From contig OX328124.1 of assembly GCA_946811695.1 (NCBI GenBank), positions 57,477,459 through 57,541,458 of the forward strand: a stretch of DNA of 64,000 nt, given 5' to 3'. A program made the position numbers and the translations under genes. The notes below the pieces were generated by a model. The model saw only the letters and a list, made by a program, of their open reading frames with translations. It was not told the origin of the DNA and made no database searches. Origin of the DNA: Gonocerus acuteangulatus. Lineage: Eukaryota; Arthropoda; Insecta; Hemiptera; Coreidae. Within the stretch, counting starts at the first letter, position 1; each line of letters begins with the position of its first letter. Of this stretch, positions 32,951-45,407 are shown one piece after another.

Positions 32951-33329
32951 AACAGCAGTACAGTAGTAGAAAGCTCTATTTAGCTACAACTAGGCCTATT
33001 GCTTGCTTAGTTTATTACGGATTCCTAATTGTAGCTAGGGAGAAGGTGTGAATAAAGAGCTGAGACTAAGTTTTAAAATTAGCAATTTCTAATAAAATAG
33101 CTGGTCTGTAGCATGCTAGCTTTTTGGTTAAACATTTATTTTCACTCAATCATGGTGGAAAGTATGCAAGTCGGTAACCAAAAGGAGTATTGTTTGCACC
33201 GAGACGCCCAAGATTCTAAACAACTATAACGGTTTGATTCAGTAAGTGTTAATTTCTTGGCTTCTAAATTTCTAAGTGAGACTGATGTCATAGGAGGTGG
33301 ATTTCCTCAATGAAAACAAATGGAGATAT

Positions 33330-33725
33330 TTTTGTGTTTATTTGCCGACCCTGGATTTCAGTCTGGCATTGGTGAAGATTTCGGTGTTCACCGAAGTACA
33401 GTCTGAAAAACCGTAAGCTAGGTAATAAATAAAATAGTCAAAAGACCTGGTAAATGGATCCATTTTCCATCAACATCAGCAAAAATAAATTATGCTTAAG
33501 TTTTCTGGCAGAAAAATTACCGACTGCAATGTGTGATTGGTGCTCTAGACACATGTAGAAATAAAAGAACTCATACCTAAAGAGCATATCTGCTTGGCAC
33601 CTACAGCAAAGGAATATCGCCACGGTTGATAACACCTTTTAAACCCTGCACTACTGCAGCGGAACGGGACTTCAACTTGTGCCATGCCAAGGAAAGAGTT
33701 AACATTGAAAGATGTTTTGGACAGT
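33330..33725 (+). pseudogene. PIF/Harbinger nuclease (HARBI1-type) fragment
   Basis: The plus strand reads QSGIGEDFGVHRSTV, a helix-turn-helix. Next come IVKRPGKWIHFPSTSAKINY and YRLQCVIGALDTC, the first catalytic aspartate block, normally VIGAIDGTH. The end reads AAERDFNLCHAKERVNIERCFG, the block with the last acidic residue. Frames shift and stops occur between these, so it is dead. It fits as the autonomous source family of the TAA-flanked MITEs, though that link is inferred. Confidence 0.7.
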
Positions 33726-33727
33726 AA

Positions 33728-34160
33728 CTGTTGTTTATTCCCTTGCTAGAGCTATATCTAAAGGATCGATTCTACCTGGAAGACCCTCCTTCCAAGCTAA
33801 GTTTATCTTGGGGCCACTGTCTTTTAAGCCGCCTGGGAGGATTGTCTGGGTGGGATTGGGAAGATATGGATAGACCTTTAGGATTAGGATGGTAAGACAA
33901 CTTAGAGTGAAACACTTGGAAACAGGTTTTAGAAAGGTTAAGGACAAAAGGGATGCTGGGATCATTGTGAAGGGTTTTGTTGGACACATAGAAGGGGGCA
34001 TTTACAATTTTACGAAGAACTATTGACTGGAACGCCTGTATTCTGTTGATGTTTGATTTTTTAGCAGTACCCCAGAGTTCAATTCCGTAAGTCTGTCGAA
34101 TGATTGTTTTGTATATCGTAAGTTTGTTCTGTATCGTTAACTTAGATGATGGCCGAGAAG
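33728..34160 (-). pseudogene. Jockey-clade LINE reverse transcriptase 3' fragment
   Basis: The minus strand, with one frameshift, reads KLTIYKTIIRQTYGIELWGT, AKKSNINRIQAFQSIVLRKI, VNAPFYVSNKTLHNDPSIPF and a LSYHPNPKG...RRLKRQ tail. That is the characteristic end of Jockey-type ORF2, which lacks RNase H. It abuts the Harbinger fragment end-to-end at about 33726, so the two were joined by insertion or deletion. Confidence 0.75.
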
Positions 34161-34376
34161 TCGTCTAAGTAGTCCGTATCTTTTGTTCAGTTTTTGTCTC
34201 TTCAGTCTCGTGTGAGGGTTCCATGTCAAGAACAAACTTAACTAGGAAGTTTACAATTACTGTGTTAATTGAATTTATTAGTTTCTAATTCCAAAATAAT
34301 GTATAACAAAGGCGAGGATATGTTTTGACAACTAGAGAGCAGTTGTATTTCAGTGAGAAAAAGAAGAAAGCAAGGT

Positions 34377-35496
34377 AAAACTGAAGGAGAGCGTCCTCAG
34401 CACCGATTTTCTTCAAAGTTTGCACTATATAACGTATTTTGACGCACTAAACACGAATCCGTTAAAAAAAAAAAGTTGCTCTCAACTAGGAAAGAAGTTA
34501 TTTTTAAAAAAAGTTCACTGTTACAGAGGTTACAAAGGATCGCATAAACAACATACTTGTAAACACGCGCATGCGCAATAGTCTTTAATAAAGAAGTGTA
34601 ATTGAAATTTACCATCAATTATTAAAATTTACCAACACTTATTTATTCAGAAACATTTTTTTAAATAATGAAACATTCTTCAAATTTCTTGTTTTGTTCC
34701 TGAAAAGTATTATATAACAGAAATCCCTTAGTAATTAGCTAATGCCTTTATAATTTGTTCCTTCTAAGCTCCTCTATTTCGCTCTAAGCTTTAATTACGT
34801 TATTATTGTTATAGTTTTTTGGATAAGTGTTAAATAAGAATGAAGTTACACAACTTCATAATTCTTATCCAGAATCGAGAAGAATTACTCAAATTTTTAA
34901 TACAAAACAAAATTTCAAGTAATTCTATCAATTGTGGAAAATGTGCGGAAAAGTTGAAGTGTGAAAAGTTGAAATGTGCGTAAAAGTTAAATGTGCCCAT
35001 AAATATGAAGAGCAGATAAATGCTTTTTTTGGTGCGAGTGCGGATTTAAATCCACCAAACATCACGTCTGAAGATGTCTAGGAGGATTAGAAGAATGCCT
35101 AGGGCGACTTTTGGGCATACGTCTATGCGTTTCCGCTTGCTCAAGAAGATATCAAAACCCTACCCTAGTCAATCCAATTCGCAGAAATTAAAAGAATTCT
35201 ATTAATTTCTACAAGTTGGATTGACTAGGATTTTGAAAGCGACAGCTTACGACAGGTCAGCTACGACAGGTGAGTCTAAATTTCAATTATACTTCTTCAT
35301 TAAGGACTATTGCGCATGCGCATGTTTACAAATACGCTGTTTACGCCGTCTTTCATAAACTTCATAACAGTGAACTTTAGTACTTAATAACTTCTTTCCT
35401 AGTTGAGAGCAACTTCATGTTTAGTGCATCAAAATACATTATAGTGCAAACTTTGAAGAAAATCGGTGGTGAGGACACTCTCCTTCAGTTTTACTA
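34377..35496. mobile_element. Foldback element B, copy 1
   Basis: The terminal arms of about 220 bp (34377-34600 and 35275-35496) are reverse complements: AAAACTGAAGGAGAG at the left, CTCCTTCAGTTTT at the right. The arms share GCATGCGCA and GTTGAGAGCAACTT words. The centre includes a second hairpin, AGTCAATCCAATTCGC with its complement around GAATTCTATT at about 35170-35235. Non-coding. Copy 2: 39178-41816. Confidence 0.8.
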
Positions 35497-35551
35497 AACT
35501 CAGTGGAAAGTAGGTAACAATCAGTGTGTACAAGACTTGTGAAAGAATTAA

Positions 35552-36064
35552 ATCCCCAAAAAAACATAAATGTGAAATAGAGGCCAAGTTCCTGCCCCCA
35601 CAAAGAAACACTCCCTTCCTCAAAAATATCCCCTCCTAAAACCCCACAAAAACGCCTTACCATTCTACTACTAATGTTTAGTTTTTCTCTAAAGATAATT
35701 TCGGCACAAAAAAAACATTGCCAAGTTTAAGAATATACATGGTTGAGGAAAGTGATATTTTAGTAACTGGATATAAGTATTTTTATTGTTGTTCTTAAAG
35801 GTCAGTTGAAGTGTCTTTACTGTTCTTAGTAAGTTACTATGAGGTCTTCCAAGTAATGAACTTGGACATTTCTTTCTTGCATCATCTCTAGTATTGGCAA
35901 ATATTTTTGGTTGAATTAATACACCAACTCATACTACTTTTTTGGAGTGTAGAATGGAAAGGCGTTTTTGGGGGGTTTTAGGAAGGGATATTTTTTATGA
36001 AGGGAGTGTTTCTTTGTGGGGGCAGAAACTTGGCCTCTATTTCACATTTATGTTTTTTGGGGAT
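35552..36064. mobile_element. Foldback element A, copy 2 (left arm deleted)
   Basis: The outer 115 bp of the left arm (35552-35667) join directly to the loop and a complete right arm (35681-36064). The palindrome has thus lost about 250 bp of one arm compared with 16073-16836. It is followed by the same right-hand sequence as copy 1. Confidence 0.8.
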
Positions 36065-36203
36065 CTCATTACTTTTTTCTAAGTATTAAATAGAATTTAG
36101 TTGCCGCATACCTACTGGCTTTTGTACTTCATATAAAACCAGGGTCTTTGGATTCTGCATAAGGTTCTCCTTACTGCTTGATATTTGATACCTACATACA
36201 TCT

Positions 36204-37240
36204 TTTTTTTCTTTTTTTTTTTTTAATTTATTTTAAGAGCTTCGCAACGAAGGTGACTTGCTCTTTTATTAAAATACAAAACAAAATATACAATATACAA
36301 AAGTAGAAACTTATAGAACTAAATATTACAAAAGTGTTAAGAATAAGAAATAGGAGCTAAACATTATTTACAGTATTGCTATTTACACAATGGATATTAT
36401 ATTTACATAATATTTATTTACATACATATGACATATATACATCCATATGACTCATATATACATACATATGACTCATATATACATACATATGACTAAAACT
36501 ACTAACATTAATTAATGGTTCATGGAGGACACTACATTTTGCAGGCCTTCCTTTAATGGCTATTTCGTGTTTAAAAAAAAAAAAAAAAAAAAATTAAATT
36601 GAAATCAGATTAGTATTGTACCATCGAGATAGTATGTCTAAAGGCTTCTGTCCGACCAAAATTTTTCCTGGAATCAAATTTTTGTGTGTAGGTTGTGTTG
36701 TTTTAAAAATGTTAACATATTGTTGATGAAGGGGCTACCCTCTGTCAGTAGTTCCTGTAAATTGTAAGGTAATTTTAGTTGTTCTCATATTCTGCATTCC
36801 GTTAGTAAGTGTTTTACTGTCATTGGAACGTTACACTGCCTGCAAATGGGTTGTTCTTTATTTGTCATTAAATAAGAGTGAGTTAGTAAAGTGTGTCCTA
36901 TGCGTAATCTACATAGTATAACCTCTTCTCGTCTGTTTTTTCGGCTACTAGAGCTCCATTCATATATAGTATTTTTGATTTCTCTCAGTTTGTTGTTTTG
37001 TTTGTTTGTCCAGTGTTCTTGCCATGTTTCTTGTATAGTATCGACTAGTTCTTTTTTTATGTCTTGTATAGTTACGTTTTCTATGTCAATATTCTGTTTT
37101 CTTGTAGCCAATTTTGCTTGAATGTCGACTGTCGTACTTTCTGTGATATTTGTATGTCTGGGTAGCCAGATCATTGTGATGGATATGTTTTGTTCTTGTA
37201 GTCTGTAGAGTTGATTGTATATTTGTTTGATAAGAAAAGT
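36204..37240 (-). pseudogene. 5'-truncated I-type LINE inserted in composite repeat
   Basis: On the minus strand, residues ISITMIWLPRHTNITESTTV start in the last RNase H block. They continue with WQEHWTNKQNNKLREIKN, EEVILCRLRIGHTLLTHSYL and a CRQC...H...C zinc-like motif, as in the element at 29974. The open frame (36785-37200) is intact to its stop. The 3' untranslated part ends in the T run at 36204-36224. The insertion splits the composite repeat between ACATACATCT and the small ORF, which copy 1 shows undisturbed. Truncation at about 37240. Confidence 0.8.
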
Positions 37241-37245
37241 CAGAA

Positions 37246-37586
37246 CTAGACTAGAAAAGTTAGAATCTCTTCCAGATGACATTACTCTAAAGGACAAATT
37301 GATTGCTCTCTTAACTAAACTATTACACTGTAAAACACAGGAACCTTATCCCGAGGATAAAGATCACAATAGGGAAAGTGTAGAAGGCCTTCAAGAAAAA
37401 GACAAGAACAAAGACGATACATTTTGGGTTTGTGATCCTAAACTTCGTAATTTAGATGACTCGACTATGAAAAACTTAGTATCTGCTTTCAAGTATATTA
37501 TGCAGTTAACCCCTACGACTTTATTTACTACATTTAACAAAGAAGTCACAACTGTTGTTGTTAAGATGCGTCGAAATGTTTCTTAA
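37246..37586 (+). CDS. Conserved small ORF inside the composite repeat, copy 2
   Basis: Same frame as 16966-17280: RLEKLESLPDDITLKDKL through VVVKMRRNVS and the same stop. It differs by about four residues and is otherwise identical in length. The upstream ATG at 37215 belongs to the inserted LINE, not to this ORF. Family unknown. Confidence 0.4.
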
Positions 37587-39678
37587 AACATCAAATATAG
37601 GTTCTCCTTACCAAGAAGATTCATTTGATACCCCGCAGGATGGGTTTCAGAAGGAATGATGGCTTTCCGATGGAACAAAACGTCATAGGTAAAATGATAA
37701 GCCCGTATCAAGACCTACCTGCGTGCCAAGTTTGGTCAAAATAGGCCAAACGGTGTGAATTTGTATAAGGAACAAACATACAGACAGTCAGATGAAAGAC
37801 CTTTTTTACCTAGTGCATTCCCCGGACCAAGGCCTACCTGTGTGGCAAGTTTGGTCAAAATCGGTTAAACGGAGTGAATTTGTGTAAGGAACAAACAGAC
37901 AGACAGACAGCTGATAGACCATTTAACCTAGCCTATGATTCTCCTCGTATCAAGACCCATCTGTGTCCCAAGTTTGGTCAAAATCGGTCAAATGGTGTGA
38001 ATTTGTGTAAGGAACAAACATGCAGACAGACAGCTGATACACGATTTTGACTAGCCTATGACACTCCCCAGATCAAGTCCGACATGTGTGTCAAATTTTG
38101 TCAAACGGTGTGTATTTGGATAAGGAACAAACAGCTGATAGACAATTTAACTTAGCCTATGATTCTCCCCGTATCAAGACCAATCTGTGTCCCAAGTTTG
38201 GTCAAAATCGGTCAAACGGTACGGATTTGTAAGAGGAACAAACATACAGACAGACAGCTGGTATAAGATTTTTAGCGAGCCTAATTGTTTCTTAAAACAT
38301 CAAATATAGGTTCTTCATACCGAGACAATTCATTTGATACCACACATCATGGGTTTCGGACGGAATGATGGGTTTCCAAAGGAAGTACAAAACTGGCACG
38401 CCCCCACCCCGGAAGCGGAGTCAAACACAACTTCTCGCGATTTTTTCCTTTAATAACGTCTTAATATCTATCTTCATGCAAAATTTCAAGTCTCTAGCGT
38501 CATGGGAAGTGCCTAATAATTTTGATGAGTCAGTGAGTGAGTGAGTCCTATAAATCCCGATTTTCGATCGCTTATATCTCAGAAACTATTTGATGTAGAA
38601 TTATGAAAACTTCTAGTTTTACTCACATCTAGTAGTATAATACCTGTGTAAAATTTCATAACTTTAACTTTACCTGGTTGAAAGTTATGAGAGGGTAAAA
38701 ATCGGCTCTAAGACCGCCTGTAATATGCACACAGTATGCTTAGGGCGGAACTTGGCCTGGCGCACTACCGTGCGCCTAGATATGAGAAGAATACATTAAA
38801 CAGAATAAATCAATGAAAAATAATTAGGAGTTTTACTAAGCAGTTTAAGATAATTACTCAAAAGCAGCCAAGCTGAATGAAGACATAAAAAATAAGAAAT
38901 GAAAAAAAAAAAAAAAAAAATCAGTCCTGTAACTGCATACGAGGTCTCAGGGCAGATTCTTGAAAATACAACACACTAGAGAGTGTTGTCAGTACTATGC
39001 TATGCCCGTCTGATTCCCCTGTATTAAAGGCAGCATAAAACTAGAGATATTCTGCGATCCCAACTGAGGCCTTTGAGTGAACGCCCAAGCTCTGAAGAAC
39101 TCACATTCTCCAAAACAAATGTCAAATGCTCTACCAGTGAGCCACATGAAGAAATACATCAAATTAATCACATCTTTAGGTAATTGTGAAGTTTAGGCTC
39201 CTGGGAACCGATTTTTTTTTTTGCACTAAACACGAATCCGTTAAAAAAAAAAGAAGAAGTCTCTCACAACTAGGAAAAAAGTTATTAAGCACTAAAGTTC
39301 GCTGTTATGCAGGTTAAAAACGCTGGAGTAAACAACATATTTGTAAACATGTGCGTGTGCAGGGATGTAAAATTATGAAATAAAGAACTGTTGATAAACT
39401 ATTTATTCAAAAAAAATCTGTCGCTTATGGGCATACATGCTGTGCATTTCCGCTTGCTCAAGAATATATCAAGCCTCTAGTCAATACAAATCCCTAAAAT
39501 TAATAGCATTCTATTAATTTTAACGAGTTGAATTAACTAGAATTTTGATACCTTCTTGAGCGAGTGTAGCGAGCAGAAACACATAAGTGACATGTTACAA
39601 CGGGTGAGGAGGCCCTTAATATTTACAATTATTTTTAAATAAATATTTTTTTAAGTATATATTTTATTTTGCATTACA

Positions 39679-41277
39679 GCCCAGGCAACGAATGCTTAAA
39701 AACAGCTATAGGTGGAAATTTTTGGAACACAATTTTTGACTTCGTAACTTCGTTTGGGTTGGAGGGAGGGGGGTTTAGAAGGTCCCATTTTTCGGGTTTT
39801 ATCTTATATCTCGTAAAACCTGTGTCCTAGCGACATGACCATTCTATAACAAATGAAAGCTGGTTAAATTTCCTACAAGTTCTATTTAATAGGTTTTTTC
39901 GAGATATCTTTAGTTTTTGAAATATCCGCTCTTGAAAGTCTGTCATTTTGGGGAAAAACACTTTTGCCGCATATTTTTTCCCTATTTTGACTGGATCACT
40001 CTTCAACGATGAATCCAAAAAATAAATAACGGTTATAGGGTTGTAGAGTATTACATTCCCTTCAATAATATAAATTACTTTGCTATTTTATGTATTTTCT
40101 TTCAAAAGTAAAAATAATTTCAGTGTTCATCGTGAAATCTGAAATTTAGCGACTATTAGTCTAGGCAACTAAGAGTTATAGATGGAAATGTTTGGAACAC
40201 AATTTTTGACTTCATAACTTTTTTCGGCTAGTTAGGCGACATGACCATTCTATAACAAATGAAAGCTGATTAAATATGCTACAAGTTCAACTCAATAAAG
40301 TTTTTCAAGATAGCCTTACTTTTCGAAATATCCGCACTTGAATGTCTGTCATTTTGGGAAAAAACACACTTTTTGCTCTTTTAGACTGGATAACTCTTTA
40401 ACGATGAACCCAAAAAATAAATGCCGTTTATAGGGTTGTAGAGTGTTATAATATATATAACTTTACTATTTTATGTATTTTTCTTCAAACATGAAAACAG
40501 TTTTAGTGTTCATCGTGATATATTATTGAAGCGAATGGAATGCTCTACAACCCTATAACTGACTTTTATTTTTTGGGTTCATTGTTGAAGAGATCCGGTC
40601 GAGAATAGAAAAAAGTGTGTTTTTTTCCAAAAAGACAGACATTCATGAGCGGATATTTCGAAAACTAATGGTCATGTCGCCTAACTAGGCGAAACAAAGT
40701 TATGAAGTCAAAAATTGTGTTCCAAACATTTCCATCTATAACTCTTAGTTGCCTAGACTATTATTCGCTAAATTTCAGATTTCACGATGAACACTGAAAT
40801 TATTTTTACGCTTGAAGGAAAATACATAAAATAGTAAAGTAATATATATTATTGAAGGGAATGCGATACTCTACAACCCTATAACCATTATTCATTTTTT
40901 GGGTTTGTCGTTGAAGAGTTATCCGATCAAAACGGGGAAAAAATATGCGACAAAAGTGTTTTTTCCCAAAATGACAGATTTTTAAGAGCGGATATTTCGA
41001 AAAATAAAGATATCTCGAAAAACTTTATAGAATAGAACTTGTAGGAAATTTAATCAGCTTTCGTTTTTTATAGAATAGTCATGTCGCTAGGACGCAGGGT
41101 TTCCGAGATATAAGTGAAAACTCGAAAATTGTGACCTTCTAAACGCCCCTCCCCCCCGGCACAAAGGCTAAGGGCGAGAACTTTTGATATGTTCACGTCC
41201 TATCCAACCCAAACAATGTTACGAAGTAAAAAATTTTGTTACAAAAATTTCCACCTATAACTGTTCGTTGCCTGGAC
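39679..41277. mobile_element. Foldback element C, nested (about 800-bp arms)
   Basis: GCCCAGGCAACGAATG at the left matches TTCGTTGCCTGGAC at the right. Symmetry continues inward (ATAGGTGGAAATTT against AAATTTCCACCTAT; ACCATTCTATAACAAATGAAAG with a diverged partner) to a centre near 40500. Repeated TTTTTTGGGTTCAT and GGGTTGTAGAG blocks lie within each arm, so each arm is itself an old duplication. Non-coding; the open frames here are short. Confidence 0.75.
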
Positions 41278-41344
41278 TGTTATGGGCATACATGCTGTGC
41301 ATTTCCGCTCGCTAAAGGATATTTCAAAACTCTCGTCAATCCAA

Positions 41345-41480
41345 TTCGCTAAAATTAATATAATTCTATTAATTTTAGCGAGTTTGAATATAATTCTATT
41401 AATTTTAGCGAGTTTGAATAGAATTCTATTCATTTTAGCGAGTTTGAATAGAATTCTATTAATTTTAGCGAATTGGATTG
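41345..41480. repeat. 30-bp tandem repeats of a palindromic unit
   Basis: AATTCTATTAATTTTAGCGA recurs at 30-bp spacing four times. The unit contains GAATAGAATTCTATT-type self-complementarity. It is an expansion of the single hairpin present in foldback B copy 1. Confidence 0.8.
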
Positions 41481-42312
41481 ACTGGAGTTTTGACAGATTC
41501 TTGAGAGAGTGTAAACACATAGCATGTATTTCTGAATAAATAACTGATGATAAATTTAAATAATTGATGGTAAATTTCAATTAGACTTCATTATTACGGA
41601 CTTTTACATACCCATGAATCCGCTTGTTTACAAATATAGTTGTTTACTTTAGCTTTCTTAACCCGCATTACAGTAAACTTCAGTGTTTAATAACTTTTTT
41701 CCTAGTTCAGAGCGACATTTTTTATTAACAGATTCGTGTTTAGTGCATCAAAATACCTCACAGGACAAACAGAAAAAAAATCAGTTCCCAGGAGCCTAAA
41801 CTTCACAATTACCCATCTTTAATGTTGGTAGACTTTGTAAAACATTATAAAGAGAAATAGAAATGACTGAATAAAAAGTAGGAGGACAAGTACAATAATG
41901 TGTTTAGGTTACAACACATTGCTGAGGTATCGCACTAGTATTTCTAAAGTGACAACTCAAAAATCGGTTATATTCACACCGTCATAGTTAGGACTATGAA
42001 ATACATGGTAAATATCTCTTTATCAACCATCAAAGCTTTATAAACCTAGATTCTAACTACGAATAAATTCTAAACTACGAACCTAGATTCTAACTATAAA
42101 TAGAATAAATATACAAAGCTTACCTCTTTAATTTTGTTGCGTCCAGGGGCTGTTTAAGCTGAGCACATTCCCCAAGAAGGCAACCACTACAATAAATAAA
42201 AAAAAATGTTTACTCATTTTAATTTCTTATAATCACTGTATTTTATTATTTTTTGAAAATTAAATCATTCATGCCTAGTTCCTCTGAATCCTCTGTTCAA
42301 TTTATTTATATA

Positions 42313-42507
42313 AATTTTAAAGTCTATTATTATTAAGGAAGAATTTTAGGACGGGTTATCCTATAGGTAACCACCATTTTCAAGCATGGATAGAGCTGAT
42401 GCCTTTTCTTTTTTCTAAAGATAACCCCATAGTGGGAATCGAACCCACAACCCTTGGTACGGAGTGTTAAGGGCTCACGCCTTAACACTCGTGGCCACCG
42501 AGCCTCC
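42313..42507 (-). mobile_element. SINE family 2 copy
   Basis: The minus-strand head reads GGTGGCCACGAGTGTTAAGG, with GTGGGTTCGATTCCCAC (class II tRNA-like). The body (GAATTTTAGGACGGGTTATC on plus) matches the 15302 copy. Target duplication unclear. Confidence 0.75.
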
Positions 42508-42788
42508 TCCCCTGTTAAAATATTAACAGAAAAATTTAAAAAAATTAAAATCATTCCTGTAACAGGCCACAAAGGAGCAGAGGTTTCTGATATAGTGTGA
42601 TCAGTTATACCGGAGACATTATTTTTCCATTTCCAAGCCTAAAAGAAGGCCCGAGGCCCCAACTCCTGCCCTCACATGATGCTACTAAAATATAAAATAT
42701 TTAGTGCTCGTCCGAGTTTCATAACCGAGATCCTTCAAAACTAGAGTAGAGAGCCCGAACACTGAACCAATCTCCTTACCTTCCTGTA

Positions 42789-43140
42789 CTTGTGAGTGTC
42801 AAAAGTATTGACACACTAAGTTTATATTTAAAGAACCATTTTTTTTTCAGGAGCACAATATCGGTAAAAATAATGTAAATGGTGCAGCAGTCAATAAGTT
42901 ATTATATTTATCAACAACATAAAAAAAAAAAAAATTAAATCGTTAGATATAAACAATCAATTTATAAATCCATATATACGAAATGAGTCAAAAGCATTGA
43001 TACACTAGATTTATTAAATGAAAAAAGTACTTTTTAAGAGCACCTGCCGATAAAAATAATTTAAATTATACACAAGTGATAAAAAATCCTCAATATGTCA
43101 ATTTATTTGTCAACTATATCCAAAAAGAAATCATAATATA
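42789..43140. mobile_element. Possible solo Tc1-type IR/DR end
   Basis: GTGTCAAAAGTATTGACACA (about 42796) and GAGTCAAAAGCATTGATACA (about 42983) are direct repeats about 190 bp apart. They resemble the paired terminal repeats of the Tc1 element at 22189. No transposase sequence or opposite end follows. Confidence 0.35.
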
Positions 43141-44454
43141 TTAATGATCTACAATACATCAGTTAATATATTAGAATGGCTACTTCTGGGTTTGAAAGGA
43201 TAAGTTTAATTTCTCCTCTATTTTTTTTTACATTAGTGTGGCCTCTAATAACAATTTCATCACTTTTTCAGCCAGTACATTGAAAAAGTGATGAAATACC
43301 TAATAGACACACATTCATGCAATAATATTTAAATAAAGAAAAGATAATCAAAGCCACTTTGTGATGTTGATTTGGCATCACTGACCTGACATATAACAAA
43401 GAAAACACAAATAATTATATCAAAGACAACATGACTACATAATTACCTCTATAGACAACTAATCTAATAATGTAATGTCATATTATTGCAAAAGTTCGAT
43501 CACCAATATGATGGAAAACTAAAATAAATAATAATATAATAACAATTCAACCGATTTACCTTGAAGAATGGCAGATTGTGCAATCTAATAATACTTTTTC
43601 TTTTTGTGACACCATTATACTTTTTGCTTCCTTACCATGACGATGGTTAAATTTTTGTAATAAAAAAGCACTTTTTCATTGTTCATTTACATATATGTAT
43701 ATATGTAAAATAATATTCAGTTTCAATAATAAATGCAGAATGAAAGAAAAAGATAAGTTAAATTTTAATCTAAATTGTATCAAATTAAACACATCAGTTG
43801 CATTTGGAATCTTCAAAAAGTTTTTTTTTTTTGACTTATATATAATTAGGTAAATTATATGAATACAAATTTGAATTATTATTCCTGCATTTAATAATAT
43901 AATATAAAAATATACAACTTTTTTAGAATCCTTTTTGTATTTTTATTGTAACCAGAAAACTATTAAAACAATTTACTGGTTAGAACTGTGTTTTGTTTAA
44001 TGTCGCCTCGCCTTTGTTTATTAAATGATGATTAAACTATTTAACTTATTCTCAGTTTATTGAATGTGTTTCTCAGTTGACTCTCTTCAAGTCATATTTT
44101 TCATACTAAAAAAAAAATGTCCAGTTTCCCTTGTTTTGTCAACATAAACTTTAAAAAAATGTATTTTACTTACAAAAATTTGAGTCTTTCTAAATAAGTG
44201 CATACACATCATTCGAATATAGTAGTTTTTTAATAGGAAAACTAATAAAACATTTCTACTTAAAATTTCGGAAAATGGAGTAACAGCAACAAATGAAAGA
44301 CACTTGTGTTCATCATTCAATTTTTCGATTCAGGGTAAATTAAATGATAAAAATGTAGATAATTAAATTATTTATAAGATTTACATTTTAAAATTTAATT
44401 TATTGCTTTTCATCACTTTATTCTCGAACATTACATTAGTATATAGCTATCAAA

Positions 44455-44601
44455 GGCCGTGGGTTTTCGCCCTTTCCCGCGAGATCTTTGCCAGAGTCTC
44501 GCAGTTTACGTGACTAAGCAGCACCTGGAATAACTTTCCGTCTTTTTTTTTCCGGAAGTTGTCTCAGGAGAAAACTAGAATTTTAAGCACAATCACCAAA
44601 G
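44455..44601 (+). promoter_or_regulatory. Possible core promoter and non-coding first exon
   Basis: A local GC- and CpG-richer patch holds CGCGAGATC and GTCTCGCAG (halves of the TCTCGCGAGA promoter element) and CCGGAAGT, an ETS-type site, after a pyrimidine run. A possible donor CAAAG|GTATGT lies at 44601. No coding exon was found downstream, so this is suggestive only. Confidence 0.2.
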
Positions 44602-45157
44602 GTATGTTGGAACTTGACACATTTTTTTAACTAATTTATTACTTGTCAACTTTTTTTACAGCTGACGAGAGACTTCTTCAGTAAACTATTCGCACCAATT
44701 ACCTGAGCTTGGACATTTTCATCACCTTCATAAATTGCATAATAGCAATGAGTCATTTTATTTTAGAACACCATAATTTTAACATTCGTGTAAAAATCTG
44801 TTACTTCACAGGTACTAGTGTGTTCGATTCCATTAGGTAAGGTGAACTTTTTTCCGAAAAAATGGCGGTAACCTATAAATTACTGTCCTGTGTTATTTGT
44901 CAATTGACAATACAAAAAATAAATAAACCATACTTCCTCTCCGCTTATGTTCATACACTTGCTTAACAAAACGTTTTATCACTTGTACACATCTTTCATC
45001 GGTGAATTAGATAATGCTCCTTCGATACGGGAAGGAATCGTCTTTATTTTATTTCAATTTGTTGCCCCTTTATAAATAATTCAGATTTTTTTAGGACTAG
45101 TTATCTACAAGTTATTAACCTCAATTTTAACAGTACCACACAAAAAAGAACAATAAA

Positions 45158-45290
45158 AAAGTCCGACACGCAGGAGCTGCATAACTAAGCACTTTTCTCA
45201 GAATTTGGGTAGTGTAGATTGCTTTCCAGAACAATTTGCTTAAAATATCCTACATAAATAAAATAAAAACATGAATAGTTCTCTTTTAAA
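45158..45290 (+). repeat. Direct repeat, first copy
   Basis: CACGCAGGAGCTGCATAACT and about 130 bp around it recur at 46262-46393 with few differences, flanking about 1 kb of other repeats. No LTR features (no TG...CA ends or primer site) were seen. Confidence 0.75.
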
Positions 45291-45344
45291 TTTGTAAAAT
45301 TCGGAGGAAAGTGCTAAAACGATTTTTTAAAGATTTATGTAAAC

Positions 45345-45345
<1 letters not shown>

Positions 45346-45404
<59 letters not shown>
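45346..45404. repeat. (TA)n microsatellite
   Basis: About 29 TA units. Confidence 0.95.
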
Positions 45405-45406
<2 letters not shown>

Positions 45407-45407
45407 T

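Larger units (their letters stand above)
36065..38779 (+). mobile_element. Composite dispersed repeat, copy 2
   Basis: Matches 16837-18397, with an extra ~45 bp after TTAGTTGCCGCATA and a LINE fragment inserted at 36204-37240. It ends at the same hairpin and CTAG (38776-38779). The array of 124-bp repeats (about 37706-38265) has five to six units, more than copy 1. Confidence 0.7.
39178..41816. mobile_element. Foldback element B, copy 2, with nested palindrome
   Basis: The outer arms lie near 39178-39370 and 41600-41816: TTAGGCTCCTGGGAACCGA at the left and TCAGTTCCCAGGAGCCTAA at the right. CTAAACACGAATCCGTTAA and its complement lie further in. The core motif TATGGGCATACATGCTGTGC occurs twice in direct orientation (39427 and 41281), on either side of the nested palindrome 39679-41277. 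The arms are diverged relative to copy 1. Confidence 0.7.

Noticed and set aside
39080..39155. tRNA-like or SINE-like string on the minus strand (GTGGCTCACTGGTAGAGC)
   Set aside because: Box A-like only; no convincing box B, tail or second copy. A similar weak hint at 42690-42790 was also dropped.
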